A DNA stretch of 64,000 bases from Bemisia tabaci. Its lineage: Eukaryota; Arthropoda; Insecta; Hemiptera; Aleyrodidae. Numbering within the stretch: position 1 is the stretch's first letter; each line of letters opens with the position of its first letter. Below, one piece after another: positions 10,490 to 19,994 of this stretch. Position numbers and translations under genes: made by a program. Location of the stretch: positions 17,359,731-17,423,730 of the forward strand of contig NC_092801.1 in assembly GCF_918797505.1 (NCBI RefSeq), given 5' to 3'. The notes beneath the pieces were generated by a model. That model was given only the letters and a program-made list of their open reading frames with translations. It was not told the DNA's origin and did not search any database.

Positions 10490-10568
10490 GGGGGCTACGC
10501 CCCCTGGCCGCTACGCGGCCCAACCCCCCGAAGGCGCTCCGCGCCATCAATGGGCCGCTTCGCGGCCC
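10490..10568 (-). repeat. Four GC-GNA-GC mini-hairpins at the Helitron 3' end
   Basis: Four perfect hairpins lie at 10490-10504, 10506-10520, 10533-10545 and 10552-10568, with stems of 6, 6, 5 and 7 bp. On the Helitron strand their loops are GTA, GTA, GGA and GAA, each closed by GC/GC. That is the d(GCGNAGC) form known to make unusually stable DNA hairpins. Helitrons normally have one 3' hairpin acting as a stop signal; here there is a row of four, and the last one touches the CTAG terminus. Confidence 0.85.
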
Positions 10569-10778
10569 TATTCTTACCCTCCTATTAGTATTAGTTTTAT
10601 TTTTCCCCTAAAAAAATTCGATATGAGGTATACTTAATAGAATGAAATAATTTTTGGTTTTGATGAATAAAGAAAAAAAAAATTTTTGAAGTCAAAAGGA
10701 CGCGTTTTGGAATGACTGCTTGATGAAATATTACAGTAAAACAACGATCTGTTTAAATCGGATAATTATTAAGTATCT

Positions 10779-10858
10779 CTGGAGGCGGGGATCGAACCCA
10801 CACCTTGATCAATGTGGACACTTCCGACGTCGTAGACGACTCGGCCACCGCTCGTCTT
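10779..10858 (-). other. tRNA-like segment (SINE head or tRNA pseudogene)
   Basis: On the minus strand, GTGGCCGAGTCGTCTACGAC resembles a tRNA A box with D arm. About 35 nt further on, GTGGGTTCGATCCCCGC forms a T arm with an intact B box. The 5' part does not pair with the 3' acceptor side, so it is not a functional tRNA. The long D/variable layout recalls Ser/Leu tRNAs. It lies on the same strand as the Helitron that carries it. Confidence 0.55.
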
Positions 10859-10999
10859 GAGGTAATCGGCGGAAATCTTGTGTAGATAAGTGTAGAGCTG
10901 ATGCGCAGGCTACACACCTACTGCGCAACCTCCTCGACCACTGCGCATCCTCCCGCGCATAGCGGTAGCAGTCCCGGAGCACTCTGTAAATTCACTCAC

Positions 11000-11308
11000 T
11001 TTAATAACGTGATTTTAAAAAAACCTGGGTCCTATTTCCAAAATCTGATTAGAGCGGGCTCATCTAGAGCCTATTACCTGTCGATTTACGCAAAAATCAT
11101 GGAAATCGGCCCAGTAGAATGCTCAAACGAACTATGACAAAACACATAAATTTACATTGTTTATATGGGAGAATTCGGAACTTTACCACGTAATATAAAA
11201 AAACCTGGGCCATATTTTCAAAATCTGAAAAGAGTTGGCTTATCTAGAGACAATTGCCCGTCAATAGCCGCAAAAATCATGAAAATCGGCCCGGTAGAAC
11301 GCTGGAAC
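11000..11308 (+). repeat. Diverged direct repeat, two units, inside the Helitron
   Basis: Two segments, about 11000-11125 and 11180-11308, share AAAAAAACCTGGG, TTTCCAAAATCTGA, TCATCTAGAG and AAAAATCATGGAAATCGGCC(C)AGTAGAA-like pieces. The final motif resembles tails common in insect repeats. The open frame over 10901-11137 is not supported as a gene. Confidence 0.6.
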
Positions 11309-11360
11309 TAAGCGTCACCAGTTTCGCAAAATTAGGAGGTCTTGGAGCTTATAGTATAGA

Positions 11361-11620
11361 TAGGTCGATGTATCGTTTGGTTCAAAACGATTGAATATAA
11401 CCTCAAACAAATATTTAAGAATTTCAGTCGAAAAAGCTAAAAATGAGGAAATGTTTAACATTACACTTTTTATTGGCATTTGGTACTCAAAAGAATGAAA
11501 AAAAACTATCACCGAAGACCTTTTCCCTCAGATTTCTAAATTGAATTTTGCGGCTATGTTTACATGTTGAACCAATCGATATTGATACAATCTCACCTGT
11601 ATGATGTATCGAATACGATC
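11361..11620 (+). repeat. Family C, remainder of the Helitron-split copy
   Basis: The sequence resumes at AGGTCGATGTATCGTTTGG and ends at GATGTATCGAATACGATC, matching family C at 9421-9690 and 12015-12283. Confidence 0.8.
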
Positions 11621-11876
11621 AGTAGATAAAGGTGCAACCGAGCAAATCAACAGACACTTACATGCTCTCAGTATGCGCTCCTTTGGCGGCCGAGCGTCAT
11701 TTCGAAATTCGCGCGCTTATTTTGAATTTCCCGCGTATCATGCAACATTCCCGCCAATACTAGTGGCGCGCGCGGCAAAATATACAAATTCACCCGCCAC
11801 TTTTCAAATAAGCGGGGAGTCCACTGGTCGCGCGCTCGCAGAACATCGGCTCCGTACCAGGCTTGCGAAGGCAACT
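11621..11876. other. Unassigned spacer between the duplicated copies
   Basis: A moderately GC-rich stretch with GCGCGC clusters. The overlapping open frames on the two strands are compositional shadows. Nothing is recognised. Confidence 0.4.
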
Positions 11877-12344
11877 GAAGTTTAATGGGGTATTTCGACA
11901 GAAGGGCTTAACCCAGTGGCGAGGCGTGCTTTGCAATACATCGATTGGTCTGTCCTCAAAGCGTATGGAAAAAGATCGATAAACAGTGTGTTTGCACCTC
12001 AATGGATCGTATTTGATAGTGGTTCGATGTTTCGTTTGGTTCAAAATAACAGAACATAACCTCAAACAAATATTTTAGGATTCAAGTTGGAAAAGCTGAA
12101 AATGAGAAAATTCCTAACAGTTTTACTTTTCATTGGCATTTGGTACTAAAAAGAAAAAAAAATCCATCACAAAATACTCGTTCCCTCAGAATTCTCAATT
12201 GACCTTTGAAGCAATTTTTACGTGTTGAACCAATCGATATCGGTACAATCTCACCTGTTTTATGTATCGAATACGGTCGAATCAGTTCTTTACCATAGTC
12301 TCAAATGGAGAAGTATCCATTTACACCTCGCCTTTGGCTCAACT
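11877..12344 (+). mobile_element. Segmental duplication copy 2: hAT MITE B6 carrying a family C insertion
   Basis: The leader GAAGTTTAATGGGGTATTTC precedes B6 (11914), whose left half runs to about 12002. A complete family C unit (about 12003-12283) follows, and then the right half of B (TTCTTTACCATAGTC... to CTTTG at 12336). The flanks GCTTAACC and GCTCAACT match at six of eight bases, consistent with an aged hAT duplication. So C entered B before the block was duplicated. Confidence 0.75.
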
Positions 12345-12847
12345 TTAAGGGCAGTTACGACCTCACGTTATAACAGCCACGATACATGACCGTTTATAGG
12401 CTAAGGTATCTAAGTTCACAAAAAACACAGAGTCATGTTACTTATGACAGAACTGAGAGCCTCGAAGAGCTTCTTACAAAAAATGTCAGCTAAAAAGTAA
12501 AAAAAATGTCAAATCAAACCAGAATTGGTCACTACACCTTATGTTTTTTTTTTTTAATATTATAAAAGTTCAGGCGAGTAGATTATTGCGTGGTGAGATA
12601 TTGCGTACTTTTGGAGCTGAGATTCTGCACATCACGCTTTTAAAAAGAACAGAGACTCGTTGGAAGTTCAAAAGCGCCGGAATGGCGTGAAAATAATAAA
12701 AGTTGAAAACATGACTGCGACCGAAATTATAACAGTAAAATAAATGAAAAATATTCGGAGTTGTTGAATGCAACAATGTAAAAGTATTTTGTGCTGGAAG
12801 TAAGTGAAAAGCGAAATTCTGCCGCAGAAGTTGATCAAAAATTTAGA
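12345..12847. other. Unassigned, about 500 bp
   Basis: AT-rich sequence with a T run near 12545. No supported gene or repeat. Confidence 0.4.
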
Positions 12848-12964
12848 TTAGGAAACCAATATTTCTTGCTTCGTATAGGAACAACGTATGCACCGTTAGT
12901 TTACACACAAGTATTTTTACAGATGAGCCAAAAATTGTAGTTCCGAAAAGCAAAATGTAGTCCA
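12848..12964 (-). repeat. Family AF foldback, diverged copy
   Basis: In reverse orientation it reads TGGACTACATTTTGCTTTTC...GGAACTACAAT and ...ATTGGTTTCCTAATCT, matching the ends of family AF at 50.11 and 53.87 kb. Confidence 0.55.
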
Positions 12965-13363
12965 AATGATCACGCCCTTACATCGTTGAGCACCGCGGGA
13001 GCCTTCACGTACAAGTCGAGTGCATGCTTCACTTGCATGCTTCTATTTAAAATTATTTGTAAAAACATGTAAATGAAGAGAAGAAAATTAGTTGGGTTTT
13101 ATGTTATGTTTTATCATTTGAAATGACAATAATTCCAACAAACTGTACAAAATTTTCAAAATCACAATCGCGTCAAACACAGTGCGGCAGGCATGGTGCT
13201 AGCTCACAAAGCGCCGGACGCATAGCAGCGCCTTACAAGACCGCAGGATACTTCATGCATTGCGCGTACAGCATGGTGCGCGCTCAAGTCGTTGAGCAGT
13301 CATATTTTCTTGGTTTCAAATCCACCCAGGTGTTCACCATTTCCGAGCAGTTTGAAGTTTGAT
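12965..13363. repeat. Region with family Q-like motif
   Basis: Around 13190-13290 the motif GCGCCTTACAAGACCGCAGG then ATACTTCATGCATTGCGCG resembles family Q (best seen at 21.33-21.48 kb). The rest is unassigned. Confidence 0.4.
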
Positions 13364-13425
13364 ATTTTAGTCATGAAACATGTATCAGAATGCTTAAATT
13401 CGTATTTTGTCTAGTGATCCATTCT
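13364..13425 (-). repeat. Family M fragment, inverted
   Basis: GAAACATGTATCAGAATGC followed by TTAAATTCGTATTTTGTC and CTAGTGATCC is the reverse of family M's left end. Confidence 0.6.
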
Positions 13426-13916
13426 GAGAATGGGTCCACAGACGGTGCGGTGGCGCCAAAGCCGTTAGCATGTTTTCCCGTTCAAATAAGTTCGTGACCA
13501 TCAAACTCACGCTGGAAGGAATTAAAGGAAGCGAGAGGGTTGTTTGTCCGCGCGAGGTTCGGAAAGAAAGCGAGGGGGTATTTTACTAATTTCAACCCTT
13601 GACGGGGAGGGGGGCACGGAGGGGCAGGGGGCGCGGACACTGCGTTGTTGAGAGGATTAATGACATGAAAAATTAAAACGAGGAGTAGAGAGCGAAAAAA
13701 GCGCGTCTCTGATTTTGAGAAGCACGATCCTCGCCCCTTCACGCCGTGCTAGTAGAGTTAAAAAACACGGATCCACGTGGGATTATCCCAACAGTTGTGT
13801 GGTTCTTCCCCAGCATGGCTTTCTCGAAAGGAATCTCGCCGCGTGTCAAGTTGTCGTTTCTCAGTCGAAAGAACGTAACTTTCATTCCAAGATTGCAATA
13901 TTGTCCCAAATAAGTT
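13426..13916. other. Unassigned, about 490 bp
   Basis: Contains a purine/GC-rich patch around 13600-13640. No gene recognised. Confidence 0.4.
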
Positions 13917-14423
13917 AATGGAGATATTGCATGTGTGAAGAATTTGCGATTTGCCCGTTGATTATTGTGTAAAAGTTCGCGAGAAACACGATGGTTCTAC
14001 TGGTTTTTTCTGACATCAACTCCCAAGCTCAAAAAAAGCTCTCAAGTTGAGGCCAAAATGGAGGAGATATCCCACCCTACCCTGAGAGTCCATGTCTACA
14101 TCAAGACAAACTCTCCATGCAAAGATAGGGAGCAAATACATTAGCAGGGTTGCCGTGTTTTCAGTTTTGGAGTCCCCAAATAAAGTGGCAGCCCTGTCAA
14201 TGTATTTGCTCCCTATCTTTGCATGGAGAGTTTTTCTGATGTAGGGGTGGACTCTCAGAATAGCGTGGGATATCCCCTCCATTTTCGCCTCAACTTGAGA
14301 GCTTTTTTTGAGCTTGGGAGTTGATTTGAGAGAAAGCCAGTGGCACCATCGTGTTTCTCAAGAACTTTTACTTAAGAATCAACAGCCAAATCGCAAATTC
14401 CTCACACATGCAACATCTCCATT
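13917..14423. mobile_element. Family G foldback element G1 (about 507 bp)
   Basis: Arms of about 240 bp are inverted: AATGGAGATATTGCATGTG at the left and CACATGCAACATCTCCATT at the right, meeting near a CTGCCACTTTATTTGG-like centre. Eight copies or half-copies occur in the window. The open frame at 14016-14282 is one arm read through. No coding capacity. Confidence 0.88.
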
Positions 14424-14734
14424 ATTTACTAGAATATGACTGTGTGCCATGTCCGCAAAAATTTTTGAAGATTTTTGCCTGAGAAAAGCGAAAAAAACTC
14501 AGCAACATTTTCAGTTTGAAAGGCCGAATAGTTTTTTTACGAAAGACTATTTGCAAGTGGAAATTTGGCCAAGTTGAAATTTAGTTACGCTTTTCCGTCC
14601 GGGGAACGACAGAGTCTGCTAAGTGGAGGAAAAACTGCGTATGAAAGTTTCGATGTTGCCGAATATTTCATGTGAACAACTATTAATTGTCTGAGCTGCT
14701 ATAAAATTGCGTGAAGTTTTGGCGCTCTCTGGTA
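14424..14734. other. Unassigned, about 310 bp
   Basis: AT-rich. No recognised gene or repeat. Confidence 0.4.
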
Positions 14735-14890
14735 AAGTGCTAAGAAAACTTCCCGCAGGATCAACTGAATATCGCCAAACTTCTCTCGGTGAAATAGGAA
14801 TTTTTTGGAGACTTTGTGATTACTTTTGTCGAGATTTTGTAGAGAATTTTACCTGTGATTTAATCCGGCATTCTTGCAAATTCTACGGCA
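14735..14890 (+). repeat. Strongly diverged family D left half
   Basis: GTGCTAAGAAAACTTCCCGC, CGCCAAACTTCTCTCGGTG and the later GAGAATTTTACCTGTGATTT follow the order of family D internal motifs but with many changes. It ends at or just before the mitochondrial insert. Confidence 0.4.
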
Positions 14891-14922
14891 AAATATTTAT
14901 AACTTTTTTTCCCTTTTTTTTA

Positions 14923-15115
14923 TTTGTGTCTCCAGTTATTATATTTTCTAAAAGAGCCTAAATTCCCTTTTCATCCTGATTAACAGAAGCCTTAGCAGCA
15001 TCTACCCCAGTCTCAGCCCTTGTTCATTCTTCAACCCTAGTTACAGCAGGGGTTTATCTGATAATTCGATTTAAGTCAATCATGGTGACAATTAAAAAAA
15101 CTGTATTTGATTGAG
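14923..15115 (+). pseudogene. nad5: NUMT: fragment of mitochondrial nad5
   Basis: In one frame the DNA reads ...KSA, a stop where Gln is usual, [14 protein letters not shown], then [17 protein letters not shown] and LMIRF. This is the highly conserved mid-part of NADH dehydrogenase subunit 5. TGA at 14977-14979 stands for Trp and AGA for Ser, as in the invertebrate mitochondrial code. Only about 190 bp is recognisable, it is surrounded by nuclear repeats, and the conserved Gln codon is TAA. It is a nuclear copy, not a working gene. Both ends are approximate. Confidence 0.9.
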
Positions 15116-15667
15116 AAATCGGGCAACATTCGAAGGGTCATACATTGTTTTTTCCTAGCTCGGCAGGAGTAATGAGGTTCGAGAATTCCTCGCTCTTCGG
15201 AATCCGGGAAGCGTTTTTCGACCCGCGCCGTAAAACGACGTGATGCTACAGGGCTCGACGCCTCGCAGAATCAGACCGTTAATTTTTGAAAGACCCCAAG
15301 TGCCGAACATTTTTTAGCCGTGGAGTTTTTTACCGCCTGCAACGCCCAGAGTCCACGAGTTTTGAATGCTGAAGTCTTTTGTTAAATTAGGGGTTGAAAT
15401 GTAATCGCGTTGGTTTAATATCCGCGTGGTAACTTTTATTCGCACTCTTCGTTGGCGGGAATTAATTTTTCAACCCTCTTGAAGCGAGCAGTCCAGAGGC
15501 GTTTTAGGACCGTTTCTGCGCTCGGGAAGATTTCGATATTGAACGAGGCTGAAGGAGTAAAAAAACCACTTTCAAACAGAATAAAATACATTGTGCAGAA
15601 CTGCCCTCCCTTCCAATTCTCCTAGATAAAACGATCAATTTTCTTAAATCGCAGCCAATTCAATAAT
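15116..15667. other. Unassigned, about 550 bp
   Basis: GC content rises briefly around 15200-15360. No open frame or repeat that I can name. Confidence 0.4.
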
Positions 15668-16196
15668 GGACCACCAGACAAGGCACGAATTTAAGCATTC
15701 TGATACATGTTTCTCAGCCAAAATTACACGTAGAACACTATTTTTGTATCAAAAATAGTGAAATAAACTCCTAACTAAGATATTAATATTATTTTACTTT
15801 GGTTACGGGAATTTCTAATTGCCCAGTTACAAGAAACGCAATTCTCTACGTGAGTCAAATCGCGCGCTGCAACGGTTTCAGCAGGCTTTTCAGTCAAGCA
15901 CTGTTCATTTCCCACCCTTTATTGCACAATGTGTAAACAATTTGCTATAGCTGAGCCAAAGCGTCAAGATTGAGGTTTCCAGATTTTTATACCGCAGAAA
16001 TTGTCATGATAAAGTTTAGTATGTGATTTGACTCACGTAGATTAGTGTGCTTTCATGAGCGGGAGGTTTGAATTTACGTGTCAAGAAACATTAAACATCT
16101 TAGTTAGGAGTTAAAATCAGTAATTTTTGTCGCAGTCATCGCGTTCTAAGTGAAATTTTGTTGAAGAAATATGTACCAGAATGCTTTAAAACATGC
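15668..16196. mobile_element. Family M inverted-repeat element (about 530 bp)
   Basis: The left arm (GGACCACCAGACAAGGCACG, AAGCATTCTGATACATGTTT, CTCCTAACTAAGAT) is mirrored by ATCTTAGTTAGGAG and GTACCAGAATGCTTTAAA at the right. Inner CTACGTGAGTCAAATC/GATTTGACTCACGTAG also pairs. Fragments lie at 1.1, 13.4 and 40.4 kb. Confidence 0.75.
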
Positions 16197-16240
16197 ATGA
16201 ATCTTACGAACAACGGACCGTAGCAATTGTGATAATTAAT

Positions 16241-16510
16241 CAGGGTGACCACAGTCAGGGAAAACCGGGGAAATGTCAGGTAATTCTATAAAATCAAGGG
16301 AAATGATAAAAATGTCAATTGTTGGGTAGCCTTTATTCGCCGTCTAGAATGGTTCCAAGTTTTAAGCAACACATTTTGTCTAAAAACTTTTTCAATAGTG
16401 TCTTGTTAACCATCTGGCGTATTCAATTCTCAGCGATTTTCACAAAAATGTGTTGGGGGAATCAGGGAAATATCCTGGAATTTCATCCTCTAAATTCTGT
16501 GGGCACCCTG
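16241..16510 (+). mobile_element. Family I element, copy 1
   Basis: It begins CAGGGTGACCACAGTCAGGG and ends TCTGTGGGCACCCTG, with repeated TCAGGGAAA motifs inside. The ends resemble those of family H. Two larger relatives lie at 22.75 and 58.16 kb. No coding region. Confidence 0.7.
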
Positions 16511-17171
16511 TAAATTACTCCGGATTATTTGCATTCATTCATAGACTGGCTGTCTTTTGGGCACGAACTTTCGGCTCCATCACCTAACCTCAAAATACCG
16601 ACATGCCCTTACTTTCCCTGTATAGGTGCTATAACTAGATTTATAAAAATGCGTTCAAAATAATGATTAAATTCACCATGAACAGCGGATCACAAAAAAT
16701 ATCTGTTCTGCAGGAATCGATCATACTTTACTCTTTGCCCACGGGTCTGTGTTTTAACGATCCTCCTCGACTCAACTTCTCCCCTCTTTTTATTTTCTCC
16801 GAGGGAACGTCAGGTAGCGACGTGACTCATTTCGCTCGAAAGAAAAAGTTACACGAAAAGGCGTTAATACCTTCGCGCGGATTTCAATCTCTGGGCGATT
16901 TCATCCCGTCCCAGAATTGGATCGATACTTTTAGCGGTGCCTTATGACGAAGCTCGATTCCAATCGAGATTCGATCCGGCCGTATGTTCACGTCGAAAAG
17001 TATCGATCGGTCGAAAGCGTCGGGCCCCTTCGAGAGCCTCGGCTTAAATCATTTAATTCGGTCACGTCCGCGCGTCCCCAGATGCGACGGTGGTGTTTGA
17101 AATGAGAAGTTTCGTCAGCTCTCGGTTGCCTGTTGCGACGAGGACGAGACAGACAACGTCTGGAGCGCACT
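16511..17171. other. Unassigned, about 660 bp
   Basis: The 94-codon frame at 16663-16947 has no recognisable motif. GATTCGATCC/CGATCG-like small palindromes lie around 16920-17010. No feature is supported. Confidence 0.4.
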
Positions 17172-17424
17172 CTGCCGGGCTAAGGAAGAACGCCGTATGA
17201 ACATTCAAGAGTTGCCAAATTTCCTCCGATAAAATGTTTATTTTTGATTAGAGTTATAAAACATTTTTCTTGAAATTTTCAGGAGCTTTATGTAGAATTG
17301 CGAAGAAAATTATCTGAAAAATTGGAAGGAAAATCTTCATAAGCTTACCAGGAAATTCGCGTTTAAGAAATGGAAATTTGGCAACGCCTGAAGGTGCCTA
17401 CGGCATTTTTCCTTAACACGGCTG
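17172..17424. mobile_element. Family D MITE, 253 bp, target duplication CACT
   Basis: It begins CTGCCGGGCTAAGGAAGAAC and ends CCTTAACACGGCTG, with inner inverted GTTGCCAAATTTCC/GGAAATTTGGCAAC. It is flanked by CACT at 17168-17171 and 17425-17428. Four-base duplications recur at other D copies, so the family is mobilised by an enzyme with a 4-bp stagger; Sola-like is one candidate (inference). Confidence 0.9.
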
Positions 17425-17627
17425 CACTGTGGATCGATTGACAAGGGAGGGCAGGACTTTTGCCTTGAAAAAGAAAAAAACAGGAATAAAAAGAAGGAAT
17501 AACTGCAATTTCTAAACTATTTCCAAAAGAAAGTTGCCCATTCTGAGCGACATTGGAATGTTGTTGGTTCCTTTTTGCAAAATGCGATCCAAATGATCGC
17601 ACGTTGTTTCTTCTTAGCGCGGTAGTA
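17425..17627. repeat. Spacer with family AF-like fragment
   Basis: TTGGTTCCTTTTTGCAAAAT near 17562 resembles one end of family AF. The rest is unassigned. Confidence 0.35.
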
Positions 17628-18046
17628 CTAGAGTACCTGTATAGCGAGAGTATGGACAGATGTGAAACTCCGAAAATCCATCAGGCCTTCACCGATGCTT
17701 CTGCGAATAAAGTTAGGGCCCAGAAATGCAGCCAACCTATGAATTTCAATTACCCAGAACGATTTACTAATACTATTGTTACGAACCGTCGTACGTATTT
17801 AAAAAAAGCATAAATTAAACGTATTAATAAAGCACGTATTTGACTCAGTTTTTGCATAAATTTCCTCATTTTTGCGGAAGAACGCTCATTTCTGTACATT
17901 CTTGGCCATCTTGGTTAGAATTAGAATCTGCAGACTGGCGGTGAAATTTTGTGTTGTAGAAGTTGATTATAGGGATGGCTGCACTTTTGGGCCCTAAGAC
18001 CTCCATGAAGCGATCTGTCCATACTCTCGCTATACAGGTACCCTAG
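17628..18046. repeat. Inverted-repeat element Z (about 420 bp)
   Basis: The left arm TAGAGTACCTGTATAGCGAG and AGTATGGACAG is inverted at the right as CTGTCCATACTCTCGC then TATACAGGTACCCTA. Inner GGGCCC motifs also mirror. Loose relatives of the arm occur at 20.72 and 38.10 kb. Confidence 0.7.
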
Positions 18047-18430
18047 GTAGTATACCCTTGCCGTAATGAATTACTCACCTCATGAACACGCATATCAAAC
18101 CCGCTAGTCTGGCTCGGAGCGGGGCGTAAAACATAAATACAAAGTGGCACACTCATAAAGGCGAGTGCAAATTAAATAACTGCGTCGGTGCATGTAAGAG
18201 AATCGTCGCCTCCCTTTGAGGAAGTTTAATATTCCCCGTGCGTGTGCTTTTGAAGTAACTGCAAGTGCCGGAGTAAGTGCACTAGCCGCTCGTTTTTCCA
18301 CGACCCTTACCCCCTCCCCCTTCTCCCCTCCCCTACGGTCGTCGCCAGGATGCATTGAGGTGATCCATCCACCGCCGAGTCCGAAATGGAAGTCGCGGAC
18401 AGTTGAAAGTTTGCGTTGTTGCCTAACTTG
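18047..18430. other. Unassigned, about 380 bp
   Basis: Pyrimidine-rich around 18300-18345. Overlapping open frames on opposite strands show no domain. Confidence 0.4.
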
Positions 18431-18753
18431 CAGGGTGACTACAAGTCCGGTATTTCCGGAAAGTCGGGAAATAGTAATGATTTTTCAAGGGCGGTCCGGA
18501 AGTACTGAAAAAGTGCGGAAATTTTGCAAGAAGGTCTGGAATTTTTTTTCATTTTTTTTTTGTCATTTTTGTCGCAATTTGAGCGGGAAATTCAAATTTT
18601 TGAAATTTTCCGAATTTCGTCAATTGGAGGTACTGAAAAAGCACTGAATATTTCTGTTGAGACGGTACTGAATTTCTTGGGAATGTACTGAAAAAGTGCT
18701 GTAAAAGTACTGATTTTTGCCAGCCTGTTTTATTATGGACACCGGACACCCTG
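18431..18753 (+). mobile_element. Family H element, complete copy
   Basis: It runs CAGGGTGACTACAAGTCCGG to GACACCGGACACCCTG, 323 bp, with all internal family H motifs. It directly abuts an inverted family F end at 18754, so H probably entered F. Confidence 0.85.
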
Positions 18754-18833
18754 CAATCAGAAATGGATTCGCATTGTCTATACTCTCAGTATAAAGGGAC
18801 TCTACTAGAAGCTATATTAGGAATGGTCTCGGA
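18754..18833 (-). repeat. Family F end fragment plus first 58-bp direct repeat
   Basis: CAATCAGAAATGGATTCGC through TCAGTATAAAGGGACTCT is the reverse of the family F left end. The tail, 18776-18833, recurs at 19271-19328 on the other side of element AB. Confidence 0.65.
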
Positions 18834-19270
18834 TAGTGTTCGAAACTCACCTTTGAGTTTTAGGAGCCATGTGGCGCATCAAGCCCGATTTTTAGGCGCC
18901 ATTGAAGATTTTTTAGGGGCCCAATTGACTTTTTGCCTCTATATTACGGCGCATTCAGTGGAAAGTTAGATGCAAGATGTTTTTGGAATAGAACCAGTAA
19001 GTAGCTGTAACTTGGGGAAGACAAAAGCACTAAGAATGAAATCGTGCATGAAGAACAGAAAAAGTTTTCACTTGTAGTGCTGAAAATTCTGAGTTTTTTT
19101 AAATTCAAATAGATTTGGGTATCTTTCTTTATGTGACTTTCTATGAAAATTCAGATTTTTAGGGGGCAATTTTTAGGGGCCGCGTTGGCGCAGAGCCTTC
19201 ATTTTTTTGGCGCCATGGCCGATTTTTTAGGAGCATTTGACGCGTTGACGCCTGTGAGTTTCGAACACTG
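18834..19270. mobile_element. hAT-like element AB (437 bp)
   Basis: The termini are inverted: TAGTGTTCGAAACTCACC at the left and GTGAGTTTCGAACACTG at the right. CAGTGTTCGAAAC-type ends are common in hAT elements. Inner arms share repeated GGCGCCA and TTTTTAGG pieces. The immediate 8-bp flanks match only in part. No transposase frame. Confidence 0.65.
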
Positions 19271-19328
19271 GTCTTGACTCTCAGTATAAAAGGACTTTAC
19301 TAGAAGCTATATTAGGGATGGTCTCGGA
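19271..19328 (+). repeat. Second 58-bp direct repeat flanking AB
   Basis: GTCTTGACTCTCAGTATAAA to GGGATGGTCTCGGA repeats 18776-18833 with a few changes. It is far longer than a normal target duplication. Confidence 0.7.
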
Positions 19329-19332
19329 CTAA

Positions 19333-19986
19333 CAGGCCCGCCACACCCCATCTCGGGCCCTGGTACCAGTTTTACGGCCCGGGCCCCCAGTACAGAGGGG
19401 GTCCGGGGGCCTCCCCCGGGAAATTTTTGAATTTTTAAATCTACTTGGACGCATTTTTGAAGCTCCCATGACGGAGATTTTCCATCAGTTTCTGCAGAAT
19501 AATTAAGCATTTTTTTTTTTTACTTTTAGTACAAAGTACTTTCGGATTGTTGCATTCAAAACATGTGGAAATTTTTTTCGGGGGGGGGGGGCAGATGATA
19601 CTATTTTCAATACTAGGGGGGTCCAAGCCCCCCTGGACTCCCCTTTTGTACGTCTATGGCAAGGAAGTTGAGCCATTGAAGTCGAGAATGCCCAGACTGG
19701 AGACTCTTAGCATCCGACGACGGAAGAAAATGAAACGCAGTTACTAAAAATATCAATTTATACTAAAAATCTTGAAAACAGATATAAATCTTTAAAGAAG
19801 TAAGAAAAATTACAGTGTCCCAGCGTGTTTTTGAAAATTTATTCACCTTTTGCGAAATTTTTAGGGTAAATGTTTCATTTTTCCTTACGAGATAAGGGTT
19901 ACATGTGAATTCGTAGTGGTTTTTCACCAATGGCCCGGGCCCCGGAACCAGGGACCCAGTATATCCCCCCCCTTGTGGCGGGCCTG
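19333..19986. mobile_element. hAT-type element AA, 654 bp, perfect target duplication
   Basis: It begins CAGGCCCGCCACACC and ends TTGTGGCGGGCCTG. Perfect 8-bp duplications CGGACTAA lie at 19325-19332 and 19987-19994. The interior has G- and C-runs and no transposase, so it is non-autonomous. Open frames inside are short and unsupported. Confidence 0.9.
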
Positions 19987-19994
19987 CGGACTAA

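Larger units (their letters stand above)
10487..11360 (-). mobile_element. Non-autonomous Helitron, 874 bp
   Basis: Read on the minus strand, the element begins TCTATACTATAAGC after an A and ends with hairpins and CTAG before a T. These are canonical Helitron features: 5'-TC, 3'-CTRR, insertion between A and T, no target duplication. The insertion site is a family C copy, and removing 10487-11360 restores the C sequence seen at 12015, strong independent support. No Rep/helicase is encoded. Cargo includes a tRNA-like segment and two copies of an unrelated repeat. Confidence 0.85.
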
